Assembly: GCA_029990175.1 (NCBI GenBank)
Contig: JARKIP010000035.1
Span: 36,346,001 to 36,410,000 of the forward strand
DNA: 64,000 bases
Reading direction: 5' to 3'
Source of the DNA: Petunia secreta
Taxonomy: Eukaryota; Streptophyta; Magnoliopsida; Solanales; Solanaceae
Shown piece by piece: positions 10,215 to 21,318 of the stretch. The notes beneath the pieces were generated by a model. The model was not told where the DNA came from. It searched no databases and was given only the letters and a program-made list of their open reading frames with translations. Within the stretch, counting starts at the first letter, position 1. Each line of letters begins with the position of its first letter. Made by a program: the position numbers and the translations under genes.

Positions 10215-13200
10215 ATGTCGGATATTGATGATGGAGTAGATTATGGCTCATGTGGCGATGATGCGAGTTGCTATTACTCGTATGGTGATGATGGAGACTA
10301 TGGTTCCTACGGTGAGGATGATGGCCATTACTTTGATGATGGAAACCATGGCTCCTATGAAGATGAAGAGGTTCACTATGATGATCGTGAGGTTGACGAC
10401 GACTATGAAGCCCATGAAGATGAATTGGATGAATCTAATGCTTCTAGTCAAGAACCCGAGAATGGTGACGCTTCAAGGTATGATGATCCTACTTACTCTT
10501 CTTGTGAAGAATTTGATATTGATGGTAGTGACATAGATAGAGTTGATGATGATGTTGAACATATGGATTATTCTTATGCATCTTCTCTTAGTGTTGCTAA
10601 CGGTGTACAAGGGAGTAGTAGAGGACCTTCCATTAGTATGGGAGGTGGTGGTGGTTGTTCCGTGGGGAAGGAGAAGCTTGCATCTTCTAGGTACGCTAAG
10701 CGACCTAATGCTTCTAATTCCCATGTGGAGGTTGGTTTGAGAGATGGTGTTGCCTTTGCTACAACGGGGTTATATGCCGTGAAGGGCGTGGGTGGTTGTA
10801 GTAGGAGTAGTACTATGGGCTATGGAACCAAGGCGAGAGGCACTTATGGGTTCCATGGCATGGTTCCTTCCTTGACTTCCCACAACATTGCTAATGTTGG
10901 GAGAGTGACGGGAAGAGGAGAATGTTCTAGTGGTGTTGCCACTAGTGGAGGGATAAGGAATACCCAAGTTGTTGGTGTTGACACTTGTGGGCGTCCAAAT
11001 TCTCATTTGGGTGCCAATGTGCAAGACTTGGGTAGATGTAGGTTCGTTGTTGAGGTAGATGGTATTGGAGGATACTTGCTCAAAATTGGTGGTACCGATG
11101 CCAATTGTATTAGCACCTCTTTGGTTGATAGGCTTAGGATACCATGCCACAAGCTAGAGCATCCTTATGAGTATGATGGAGTGTGGGTTTCTAAGGAGGC
11201 TCGGGTACTCATATCTCATAGGAACTATAAATGCTATGTGTGGTGTGATGTGTATCCCATGCGTCATATTGATGTGTGGATAGGTGACCGGTGGTTGGAG
11301 GGGAAGAGGGTGCAATATAGTGCGGTGAAGGGTGCATATCTTGTGGGCGTAGGGCAAAGAGTTTATGACTTTGTGCCTTACCGGGCGAAGAGCCAAGTGC
11401 CTACTAGTGCGCCTTCTTTGGCTACGCAAAGGAGCAAGGAGCAAGAACTTCATTCCATGGTTGACAATGTGCAAACAAGAAGTCCTACAAACACAAGCAA
11501 TGGTGGGACATGTGCTAGAAAAGGGTTGATAGACATCAACAAGGTGAACCCGAAACCACAAGTTTCAATTCCAAGTGGTTCACCAACGAAGAAGAAGGAG
11601 ACGTCAAGTGATGAGTCTCCTAGTCCTAGATTCCGGGTTGACGTGAAAAGTCCACCTACTCCGGCTATGGGCATTCTTGGTCCTCGTCCCAATTCGCCCG
11701 AATTTGAGAGACAAAAGATTGAGAGGAGTAAGGGAGTGACCGGTGACATTCCTCGAGTGGAAAAAGGAGAGGATGTGTTGAGTGATGTGAGCGGGATGTC
11801 ACCACCCGAATCTACACCTAGCCTTGAAAGAAAAATGAGGGAAAAGAAAGAGGGAAAAAAGAGTGAGGACACCCCTTATTCTAACCTTAACCCTTTATCT
11901 TTTTCTTCTACTTGTGTGAGCACTTGTGTAGGTATTCTTGGAGGCAAACCGATGGAGCCTCAACCATGTTCCGTGATGGAAAGACAAGGTGAAGGAGATG
12001 CCAAATGTGATCTACGAGGAGGAGAAGCTAGCCATGACGCTTCAAGTACATTGAGTGAGCCCGGATGCGACTCAAGTGTAAGTGTTAGTTCTTCTTCCCA
12101 TGAGCCTATTACTTCCTTGTCTTATGATCTTGTTTGTAACAACTCTATGCTAGTTGATGATTTGCATGAGTATAATGTGTTTGCAACTAGTGTAGAGCCT
12201 TCGGGTCAACTTGTGTGTGAAATTGAACCACTAGTTGAGAGGGTTGAAAAGCCACATCATGATGTGAGCTCGGTTTTCATTGAACCTCTCTTTAGTGAAG
12301 ATGTTGTAGTTGACCTTGTTTGTGAACCTTGTTATGACACCCCACCCATATTTGATAAAGGAGAAGATGAATTGCATGATGATCTTATTCTTCCCTTTGA
12401 TTGCTTAATTGATGGCGGTGGTTCCTTGTGTCGTAGTGAGGATGGATGTGACCTTGAGGAGTCCCTCGTGTGTGAGATGGATCGATTTATGTTTGATGAC
12501 TCCTCGAGTGAGAGTGTAGGACCTAGTCTTGATTCTATGCTTTTGTGTAACCATGAATTTGAGGTACATGCTTTTACATTTCTAATGTTTGAAGGCAATC
12601 TCATTTGTGGTGGTGAATTGTATCGGACTAGGGTCGGTAGTAAAGTCGAACCTCCATGGTTTGTCAAGTTAGGCTCTATGGATGATCCAACATTTGGAAC
12701 TCCGAGTGAGGAGAGTGGTCTTGGTATTGGTCGTGATGACCTATCTTCTAGTAGTCCTAGCCTTCGTTGTGTGGACTATAATGATGAAGGACCTATTTTG
12801 GAGACCTTCCTTTGGAGCTTGTCCAATAAGGAGGATTGTCTTGGGGTTGATTTTGGAGGTGAGGAGGTATCTCTCGGTGTGTGTAAGAATGCTCTTAAGA
12901 AGGGGAGTGGAGTAGTTGATGTTAGTTGTGAATTGAACTATTTTACTTACTCCATCCCATATGTTGAGCACACCTTGAGTGATGGACATACCAAAGCCAA
13001 TGTGTCACATTGTGATAAACTTGATTTAAAGGCTTGGTGTGTTGATCATGGGCTTAGGGGTCGTGGAGAATTTAATTGCTACATGCATATCCTTGATCTC
13101 TTTGCTTGTTTGAAAAATGAGTGCTTGTTCTTGTCGGGCCAAGACCTTGTTGTCTCCTTTGGGGACATAAGCTTTTTAATAGGTATTGATGCTTGGCTCT

Positions 13201-13247
13201 ATCACAAGAGTGTGTTTTCCACACCACTTGCACTTATTCTTGCTTAA
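10215..13247 (+). CDS. Non-autonomous element protein with inactive retropepsin-like domain (element C)
   Basis: 1010 aa from ATG 10215; the frame is open from 10140, but this ATG begins the conserved MSDxD segment shared by all copies. Order: acidic Tyr/Gly/Asp-rich repeats (YGSYGDDG type) about 1-110; Ser/Gly-rich segment with GGGGGCS about 135-160; retropepsin-like domain about 275-385 where the Asp-Ser-Gly position reads Ile-Gly-Gly (291-293); Ser/Pro/Lys-rich linker with MGILGPRPNSPEF; conserved C-terminal module from about 555 with CVGILGGK, CYDTPPIFDKGEDE, LICGGELYRTRV, WCVDHGLRG and SFGDISFLIGIDAWLYHKS. No zinc knuckle, RT or IN. Close copies occur in K, J, N and B. Function unknown; a structural or packaging role replacing Gag is one possibility. 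Confidence 0.85.
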   Translation: MSDIDDGVDYGSCGDDASCYYSYGDDGDYGSYGEDDGHYFDDGNHGSYEDEEVHYDDREVDDDYEAHEDELDESNASSQEPENGDASRYDDPTYSSCEEFDIDGSDIDRVDDDVEHMDYSYASSLSVANGVQGSSRGPSISMGGGGGCSVGKEKLASSRYAKRPNASNSHVEVGLRDGVAFATTGLYAVKGVGGCSRSSTMGYGTKARGTYGFHGMVPSLTSHNIANVGRVTGRGECSSGVATSGGIRNTQVVGVDTCGRPNSHLGANVQDLGRCRFVVEVDGIGGYLLKIGGTDANCISTSLVDRLRIPCHKLEHPYEYDGVWVSKEARVLISHRNYKCYVWCDVYPMRHIDVWIGDRWLEGKRVQYSAVKGAYLVGVGQRVYDFVPYRAKSQVPTSAPSLATQRSKEQELHSMVDNVQTRSPTNTSNGGTCARKGLIDINKVNPKPQVSIPSGSPTKKKETSSDESPSPRFRVDVKSPPTPAMGILGPRPNSPEFERQKIERSKGVTGDIPRVEKGEDVLSDVSGMSPPESTPSLERKMREKKEGKKSEDTPYSNLNPLSFSSTCVSTCVGILGGKPMEPQPCSVMERQGEGDAKCDLRGGEASHDASSTLSEPGCDSSVSVSSSSHEPITSLSYDLVCNNSMLVDDLHEYNVFATSVEPSGQLVCEIEPLVERVEKPHHDVSSVFIEPLFSEDVVVDLVCEPCYDTPPIFDKGEDELHDDLILPFDCLIDGGGSLCRSEDGCDLEESLVCEMDRFMFDDSSSESVGPSLDSMLLCNHEFEVHAFTFLMFEGNLICGGELYRTRVGSKVEPPWFVKLGSMDDPTFGTPSEESGLGIGRDDLSSSSPSLRCVDYNDEGPILETFLWSLSNKEDCLGVDFGGEEVSLGVCKNALKKGSGVVDVSCELNYFTYSIPYVEHTLSDGHTKANVSHCDKLDLKAWCVDHGLRGRGEFNCYMHILDLFACLKNECLFLSGQDLVVSFGDISFLIGIDAWLYHKSVFSTPLALILA

Positions 13248-13336
13248 GCTCACCTACTTGTGAAGTAGGAAGTTTTTGGTTGTGCTTGTTTTGATTGTAG
13301 GTTTTGATGGTTCGATTTCGAGGACGAAATCCTTTC

Positions 13337-13349
13337 AAGAAGGGGAGGA
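13337..13349 (+). promoter_or_regulatory. Element C polypurine tract
   Basis: AAGAAGGGGAGGA immediately before the 3' LTR. The preceding 20 bases still read ISRTKSFQ-like in one frame, as in autonomous elements, showing common descent. Confidence 0.8.
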
Positions 13350-14187
13350 TGATGCAATATAAAATGGCCTAAACGACAACCATCAAAAGCCAAGCTCGAG
13401 AGCACAAGGGATACGAGTCAAGGCCTCCGGAAACATCTTGAAGATCGTGCATTGGAGCGCCAAGGACGGAGGAAAACAGGGCAGGAAACTGGGCAGCCCA
13501 AAACAGGGCAAAACAGGGGAGCACACTGGGAGCTCACTGCCTAAGGAAGAACTTTTGTTCTTCGCGATCGCGACCATGTCTCACGCGATCGCGAAGAGGA
13601 ATGGTTTAGCCTGCGCGACAGCGCCCCTTGAACGCGAAGGCGAAGGCAAAGTTGATAGAGATCGTGAGGCTGCTGAAGACTTGCGCGATCGCGAGCCTAT
13701 TGGCGCGATCGCGATGTTGATTATTTTGCTCTACGCGATCGCGATCCTCCCTAGCGCGATCGCGATGAAGAGAAGTTGAGCAGCGGACCAGAATCAGCTT
13801 CAAGGGCCATTTTGTCCATTTTCAGTGTAAATGTATATATAGCACAATTGCTCTTCATTTCATTAGTTTTAGCTTGAATTGAATAGAGAGAAGAGAGAAT
13901 TAGAGAAGGCCGAGCCTTTCTAGTCCGAAGCCCGAGGCTTCATGTATCTCGTTAACTTGGAACCTATGGCGATCGACACCTAGTTGAGTCCATTGTAAGG
14001 TTCGAGTTTCACTTTCTCCCTTTTGGATTATTAATTCATGTCTTGAATTCATTAATCCGTTCTTTCTTCTCGTTTCTTGACTTCCCAATCCTTGTTTCCC
14101 CGATATCATTGATATCATCTATCTATTTATTTATCGCTTCCGCATATTTGTATCGTGTTTAGCTTCCGCGTATTTTCGATTGCATCA
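13350..14187 (+). repeat. Element C 3' LTR
   Basis: 838 bp, apparently identical to 8274-9111, with palindromes at 13563-13764. Confidence 0.93.
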
Positions 14188-14192
14188 TAGAA

Positions 14193-14659
14193 GATGCAAG
14201 CTTCTCCTCCCCCATGGAACAACCACCACCACCTCCCATACTAATGGAAGGTCCTCTACTACTCCCTTGTACACCATTAGCAACACTAAGAGAAGATGCA
14301 TAAGAATAACCCATAGGTTCAACATCATCATCAACTCTATTTATGTCACTACCATCAATATCAAATTCTTCACAAGAAGAGTAAGTAGGATCATCATACC
14401 TTGAAGCGTCACCATTCTCGGGTTCTTGACTAGAAGCATTAGATTCATCAAATTCATCTTCATGGGCTTCATAGTCGTCATCAACCTCACGATCATCATA
14501 GTGAACCGCTTCATCTTCATAGGAGCCATGGTTTCCATCATCATAGTAATGGCCATCATCCTCACCATAAGAACCATAGTCTCCATCTTCACCATACGAG
14601 CCATAGCAACTCGCATCATCCTCACAAGAGCCATAATCTCCACAATCAACATCCGACAT
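14193..14659 (-). pseudogene. Element B ORF, part 1 (N-terminus)
   Basis: Reverse-strand start of the element B protein. The ATG whose complement is 14657-14659 begins MSDVDCGDYG, followed by the acidic Tyr/Gly repeats and the GGGGGCSMGEEKLASS segment. Coding is cut at the TAGAA site of element C and resumes at 8273. Confidence 0.82.
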
Positions 14660-14770
14660 CGTTGCAACACCAAAGCACAAAACCTCCCAAAAGTCACTCC
14701 CTCACGTGTATCACTCAATTTATGAACACTCAAGAGCGAGGCCTTTACAACTTGGGAACCAAGGTGATCA
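14660..14770 (-). other. Element B leader, ORF-proximal part
   Basis: Noncoding sequence upstream of the B start codon, colinear with 10105-10214 of C. Cut by element D at GATCA (14766-14770) and continued at 24475. Confidence 0.75.
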
Positions 14771-15540
14771 TGATGCGGGGCAAATTGCATCGACACCCAC
14801 ACTCGATCTGGAAGTCAAGGCATGGATGATATGAGCTCGGGGACAACTTGAAGACCATGCATTAGAGCTCAATCAAAGTGGAGGCAGGGCTGAAACCAGT
14901 GCAGGAAACAGGGGAGCCAAAGCAGGGCAAAACAGGGCAGCACTTTCTGAGCTTACTGCCTGACGAGGGAGATCTGTTCTTCGCGATCGCGTGCATGTCT
15001 GCGCGATCGCGATGAGGAAATCTCTGCTCTTCGCCTTCGCGCCACCCTCCGCGCGATCGCGCGCCTCAGCCACCAAGTGCCCACGCGATCGCTATTCCAT
15101 TCACGCGATCGCGATGACCAGTGGAGCAGTGCGGACCAGAAACTTGGCAAATGTTGTAATGGGAAACTATAAATACCCCCTTTGTTCATTTATTGCGTTT
15201 TTAACAAACCTTGAATGTAGAATGATATATTTCTTGAGTGAATCTCAATGAAGAACCCGTGAGCGGGCATGATTTCACTTGGTGGATTCCAAGTTGAACA
15301 TCGAAACCTCTTTGATCATTCTATTTGCGAGAGCCGAGTGTCTCTTGAGGGTAGTTGCGTAGTATAGGTGATCCTTGACTTCACCCGGGGTGTATCGAGA
15401 CGAGTTCCTCGGTGCTACTTAGGTAAACGTTCAAGCCTCGTCTTGCTTTTATCTCGATATCGTTATCGATATCGCCTATCTTGTTTTAGTTTCCGCATTA
15501 TCGTAATGTTTGTAGCTTCCGCCTGTTTTGCCCCTTATCA
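14771..15540 (+). repeat. Element D 5' LTR
   Basis: Termini TGATGCGGGGCAAA and TTTTGCCCCTTATCA form an imperfect inverted repeat. CGCGATCGCG palindromes at 14982-15113, TATA-like TATAAATACC near 15169. Confidence 0.93.
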
Positions 15541-16664
15541 GTTGGTATCAGAGCACGGCTAGGCTTCGTTCTTACGAATCCTCGGTCTTGTTCTTATCGT
15601 TGTTATCCTTGTGTTGTTTGTTCTTGAGTTTGAAGAAAAACAAAAAAATAGAAAAACTTGAAAATCACAAAAAAATTGCTAGAAATCGTTTTGTGTTGTG
15701 AATTCTTGGTTGTTTGGTATCGGGGATTGTTCTATATAGTTTTCCCGTCATTTTGATATCCCCATATCATCATTTGGAGTAGCGGAATGAAAATCGAACT
15801 TTGAAAATTTTGAAGTTCTTGAAAATTTGAAGAATCTACTCCAAATTCTTGAAAACGAGTTGTTCGTTCATTGTTTGTTTGATAAAACCATTGGGGATTG
15901 TTTATTTCAGTTGAACACACCCTTTGGGAGCCTTAGAACTGAGCAACAAACTGAATTGGGGTGATTTGTGTGCCAAAAACTGAGTTTTCAGTCGGGGTTC
16001 TGGTTCTGGAACGCAGGCCTGCGCGATCGCGCCCTGCTTCACGCTATCGCGCCAATTCCTCCCATTGTTCATCGCGATCGCGCGCAACCTCACGCGATCG
16101 CGAAGGGTTTTCAATTTTCCAGAAATCCTGAACTGGGACAGATTGTTTGCAAAGCATTCGAAACAGTTCCCGCTCACCAAAACGTCAATTGTATCATCAA
16201 ATATGGTGAGTTTGTAGATCACTAACCAAAAGTCATCCAATTCCGAACCCGTTTAGTGACGATTCGATCTTTTACCATTTGATCGCGTCACTTCCGGTTA
16301 GTACTTTGAGGGTAACACTTCTACCCAATTAGTACTAATTCTTTGTGCGTTTAGGATCTTCGTGCCTAGAAGGAGAGTAGAGCTCAAAGAAGACTCGTAG
16401 TTTATTTTTGGCTCAAGTGCTCACTTATAAAGCCGATCGCCCATCGAGTCCCATCAATTCCACTCACCCCGAAGAGTATTTGGTTCTTGTGAATTGAGTG
16501 GTTATTGAGGTGGTTGTTCAACTACGAGGAAGCCTTTGAGATCAAGCTTGAGTGATCCTATAAACCACTAAATTGAGTGCACCCGAGTGACACTCCAAAG
16601 GTGAGGGAGCGAGTGAGGGTTTTTACTCTAACCTCTTTCTCTTGTCTTTAATTTTTGTAGGTAC
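15541..16664 (+). other. Element D leader
   Basis: PBS at 15543-15554; GCGATCGC palindromes again at 16021-16102; then sequence closely related to the leaders of H and O. A GT...AG segment at 16601-16660 with a CTAAC box could be a 60-nt intron ending just before the start codon. Confidence 0.75.
16601..16660 (+). other. Possible leader intron of element D
   Basis: AAAG|GTGAGG donor, CTAAC branch-like box, T-rich tract and TGTAG acceptor, ending four bases before ATG. Equivalent segments sit at the same place in H and O. At 60 nt it is short for a plant intron, so it remains a candidate. Confidence 0.35.
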
Positions 16665-18563
16665 ATGGCCGGAGACGTATACGATACCGTTGAGGTACCG
16701 GTAAGCACTTTGGTCAACCTCTTGGCCGAGGTGAGATCCATAAGCGCGAGGTTTGATCGCCTCGAAGAGGAATGGACCCCGAGTGTCCAAAATGGTACCG
16801 AAGGGGGTACTAGGGATGAAGTGTTGAGCAATCCCCAACCGTTGGGCACTCCCCAACAAGTGGGCATTCCCCACGACTTGGGCAATCCCCAAGTAAATGT
16901 AATTGCTCACTCTAGGAGTAATTCTACTACTCCTATGAGCCAACCAATGGTAAATGAGGGAGTTGGGGAAAGTGAGCGAGGTGATAACATAATTGGACCT
17001 CATCCCCACACACTTGCACATGAGAGCGAATTGAAAGAAATGAGAGGAGAGGAAAAACAAATTGAGAGTGAGGGCACCCTTTGTCCTAACCAAATGTTAT
17101 CTTCTTCTTCTTGCTATAGCTTTTGTGTAGGTACTCTTGGAGGCGAGCTATTGGAACCTCCACCATTTGCCTTGGAAGAAGGACAAGAGGATGAAGATCT
17201 TCATTGTGAGTTTCATGAGGGAGGACTTGAACGTGACACTTCAAGCGATGTGAGTACTCACGGGAGCGACTCAAATGTAAGTGTTACCTTCCCTTCTCAT
17301 GAACATGTTAATCCCTTGTCTTGTGGAGACTCAAAGCTAGTTGTTGCTTATGATGCCTATATTGACCTTGCAACTAGTGAAGAGTCTAATGGTCAACTTG
17401 TGTTTGCGTGTGACCCGCTAGTAGAGAGGAATGAAACGCCACATCATGATGTGAGCCCGGTATTCAAAGAACCTCTCTCTAGTGAAAGTGTGTTTGTTGA
17501 CCTTGCTTGTGACCCTTGTTATGACACACCACCAATTTTTGATAAAGGGGAAGATGAAATGTGTGATCACACCCTTATTGATTTAATTGCCTTTGGTGGA
17601 CCTATGTGTTGTAGTGGGGAAAGTAGTGACCTTGAGGAGTCCCTAGTGGGTGAAATGGATCGAATTATATTCGATGACTCCTCAAGTGCGAGTGATGAAC
17701 CTAGCTATGAAACTATGCCTTTGCTTGACCATGAAATTGAGATGCATGCTTTTACTAATCCTTTGTTTGAGAGCATCCTTATTTGTGGTGGTGGGTTGTA
17801 TCGAGCTAGAGTTAGGAATGAGTTGGAACCTCCGTGGTGTGAGGGATTTGATCCCATAGACAACTCTTTGTTTGAAGCTTCGAGCGAGGTAGATGATTCT
17901 TCTAGTGACCCTACTCTTGTTGGTTTGGGTTATGATGATGGAGAGGCCATTCACAATGCCTTCCTTGAGAGCTTACCTTGTGAGGAGGGTTGTCTCGAGG
18001 ATGAAATTGGAGGTAAGGAGGTATCTCTTGGTGTGAGTATGAGAGCTCTTAAGAAGGAGAGTTGGGTATTTGATTCTAATTGTGATGAACACTACTTTGC
18101 CTATTCCCTCCCATATGTTAACCACACTTTGAGACTTGAGCATGCCAAAACCGTTGTGCCGCATTGTGAAGATATTGCATTGAAGGTTTGGTGTGTTGAT
18201 CATGAGCTTAGGGATCATAGGAACTTTGATTACTTGATCTTGAATGCTCCATGTTCTATTGATCTCTTTGCTTGTCGTGTTGGTGAGTGCTTATCACTAC
18301 GGAGCCAAGAACTTGTTGTCTCCTTTGGAGACATAAGCTTTTTGATTTGCATTGATACTTGGCTCTATCACAAGAGTGAATTTTCCACACCACTTACCTT
18401 CACTTTTGTTGGACTTGCCCACTCGCATAGTGGGAAGCCTTGGTGCACTACTCTTGAACGTAGGGATTGTAGGGGTTTTGCTAGCTTAATCTTACATGTG
18501 CCATACCCTATTGATCTTTTTATTTGTTCTTGTGTTGGGAGCACTTTGTTGTCAAACCAAGTA
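16665..18563 (+). pseudogene. Chimeric Gag-N/C-module protein of element D, main part
   Basis: Starts MAGDVYDTVEVPVS, matching the Gag N-terminus of H (EVPVDVLASLLAEV, then TPSVQ and NPQPLGTPQ) for about 85 residues. There the Gag similarity stops and the C-terminal module of the C/K family follows, from CVGTLGGE through CYDTPPIFDKGEDE, LICGGGLYRARV and SFGDISFLICIDTWLYHKS. Both the capsid domain and the dead protease domain are missing. The last about 65 residues are a second, diverged copy of the IDLFAC...IDTWLYHKS unit. E interrupts the frame at AAGTA (18559-18563); it resumes at 23496. Function unknown. The domain swap suggests recombination of a Gag leader from an H/O-like element with the module. 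Confidence 0.8.
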
Positions 18564-19817
18564 TGATAGCATCCATGGAAGGAAAAATCCATTGAAATAC
18601 TTGGATGAATATTTGGAAGTTCTTGGAAAGCATATGACAAGATCTCGCATAAAGAAAGCTCAAAACAAGCCGATTGCACTTGAATTGTGAAGAGAAAGAG
18701 CTCAAGCCAAGGATGACCTTTTGTCTAAGTGATAGAGATATTATATGGTCCAAATTGAGGTACAAGTGATGAATATTAAAGTCAAAATTACTACAATTTG
18801 AAGTGGAAACATTGGGTTCCAAATCAGTCTATTTTTGGACTAATTAAGGAGCTTAAAGTGTGCCAAACTTGAAGCCCAAGAAGAGCCATATAGGGTCACG
18901 TTTTTAGCCCATAAAATATGCTTGGTTTCAGCCCAAAAACGTGCAAAGGATGGTCAAAGGATTTCCATGAAGTGTACTCCAAGTTGCTTGCAAGTTGCTA
19001 TCAAGGTTTCCTAGTTCAAGTGGGATTCGTTTCCTAAATTAACTGGGATATATTTTCCTATATTAATTAGGTTTTGATTCCAATATTAATTAGTATTAGT
19101 TTACCAAGTTTATTTAGGATATTATTTACTTTTCCTAGTTTAGTTTTAATTTACTTCCTTTTCCTATTTTATTAGGATTTTCTTTCCTAGTTGGTTTCTT
19201 TTCCTATTTCATTATTACTTAGAAACTATATTTGAGTAGGATTTTGTAAGGCCTATGGCCAGCCCCTACTCCTATATAAAGGGGTTATTTTCTTTACTTT
19301 AGGACGACAATATAGATTTATGATGAATAAAAATTGAGAGGTTTTCTCTTGCACTTTTGTGTGTGGCTACTCTTGGATTTATCTTTCAACCTTCAAGTCT
19401 ACACTTTTAGGTGATGAGGTATTTCTTCTTTCAAATCTTTAGATTACTTTTAGGTATTCAAGAAAGGCGGTAAATTCTATTTTACTGTTGTTCTTTGTTA
19501 CTCTAACGGGGGTCGGGATTCCATAATCTTCTTCTTGAGCTATTCTCTACCAAAGGCGGTTAGCTTAGTCTAATTGTTGTTGTTAGGAGTTTCTTTTCAA
19601 GATTTAGACTTGTCTTGAATTTCTTGATTCTTTCTTGAGATTCTTGATCCGTTCTTGAATTCAAGAAACTCTTTCTTGAATTCATTCTATCCTTATTTTC
19701 AATTCTTGTTCGTTTTTAAGTATATTTTATTAGCTTCCGCGCGTTTCTTTAAATTTCTTTATCAAGTTCTTGGATCCGTAACGTGAGCGTTATTGAGAGG
19801 TATCGTGATTGTTATCA
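18564..19817 (+). repeat. Element E left LTR, inverted
   Basis: 1254 bp, TGATAGCATCC to GTTATCA on the plus strand, TATA-like CTATATAAAGG near 19271. It is the reverse complement of 22237-23490 and looks identical by eye. A relic of the polyprotein tail (MTRSRIKKAQ) is legible at 18637-18666. Confidence 0.92.
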
Positions 19818-21318
19818 AGGTGATACCATTCCCCTCTTCTTGAAGGAATTCGTCCTCGAATTCAAACCTGCACAAAAGAGAAAGTAATAGAAGTACAAAA
19901 GAAATAATAACCAATTCCACAACAAATTTTCTTGGTTGGAACAACATTAAGTAGTATCCATAAACTTTACTTTTACTCTTAAATTTTGATATTATAGTTA
20001 ATGACTTGGTATACATCAAAACATCATCATCTTCCAATATAACAAAGTCACCAACATAAGAAACAAGAACAATGTTCATTACCTCCAAAAATACCTTAGG
20101 TGTTCTAAAGAGTCCAAGAATTCTAAGTAACGAATTATACATACCATACTTGGACTTGTTCCTTAATGGAAAAACATCACCTTGTATTCTTGTATAGAAA
20201 GCCTCCATCATAGCAATGGCTTTGTGAAACTTCATATCATAAACCTTTAAATAAGGATCAATATAATCAACAGGTTTAACGACACAAAAATTAGCCACTA
20301 AGCTTTCGTCTTCCAATATCCAACAAGAATTGATTTCTCCATAATCATCTACGAATTCAATTGTGTTCCTTTCCACCACCTCTTGAAGCTCACCTCCCCT
20401 TTTAAAAGGTTTTTCATCACTTTTATGCACGAAAATACAAGAGCTAGTGCAAGAAATAGTTAATGGATTAAGAAGCGCACAAGAGTTCTCCTCATAACCA
20501 ACATGTATACTATCAACAAGTAGTGGAGATTTAAAAGTAGACAAATCGCAATCATTCTCCACTTGAGCCAACTCTTCACCAAAATCATGAATTTCATCAT
20601 TATAAATAGTAGGTGAAAAATAAAATTCTTGTTCATGTTCTTCTTCGTCAAACAATGGTGGACTGTCATAATAAGAGTCTTTATCCAAATCAACACTAGA
20701 TTGAGGCCAACACAAATAGGACAATAAATCACAATCTTCCTCAACCAATGAATCATTTAGACATGTAGAATGTTTATTATTTCTATCATCACCAACACCC
20801 AAAAGAGAAATATCATTATCAAATTCATCCAAATAAGGTAGAGTGTTAAGCTTGGCAGATTTACCTTGAACCTTACCTAAACCATCTTCCTTACCTTTGT
20901 TTTTCTCATTGAGGTTCACTTGGCTATAAGAATTGGATGACTCGGCCTCTACATGCTTTTTCAAGCATTGAAGTTCTTCCAATGTTGGCTTTTTCATGCA
21001 AACTTCTCCAAAATCACCTAGATAAGAATCAAAACAACTAGAAGAAAAAGAAGTAGGAATGTTAGGGTTAGAATAAGAAATAACCTCACCCAAACTCTCT
21101 TGTTTTTCATATCTCTCAACTTCTTCTTTTTCACTCTTATTTTTATCATTCTCTCCTCTCTTTTCTTGTGGCAACTCTCTCACTTCTCTCAACTCAAGCT
21201 CTCCTTTTTCCACTCTTAAGTTGCCACTTTTCTCTCCCTTACTCCTCTCGATCTTTTCTCTCTCATCCTCACTTTTTTTTCTCACAAGTAAGATCAATAA
21301 GATCAATTCCATTCCCAA
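19818..21318 (-). pseudogene. Element E second ORF, diverged C-terminal module
   Basis: Minus-strand frame of about 500 codons that reads past the PPT into the inverted LTR, ending at 19762. It begins with a Lys/Glu-rich stretch containing EKIERSKGEK, then NPNIPTSFSSSC and LGDFGE, YYDSPPLFDEEEHE, FKRGGELQEV: a diverged version of the C-terminal module of C, D and K. Near its end is a run of about 19 hydrophobic residues (VELVIISFVLLLLSLLC) that could be a membrane segment. It overlaps the upstream zinc-knuckle frame at an A8 run (21273-21280 on the plus strand), so one shifted base could join the two. Function unknown. Confidence 0.65.

Larger units (their letters stand above)
8274..14187 (+). 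mobile_element. Element C, complete non-autonomous LTR element
   Basis: 5914 bp with 838-bp LTRs that look identical, TSD TAGAA (8269-8273 and 14188-14192), PBS at 9114-9125, PPT at 13337-13349 and a single long ORF. No RT, RNase H or IN. It shares TGATG termini and the AAGAAGGGGAGGA tract with H, O and I/L, so a CRM-type integrase and RT probably act on it. Inserted in the ORF of element B, a relative of itself. Confidence 0.93.
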
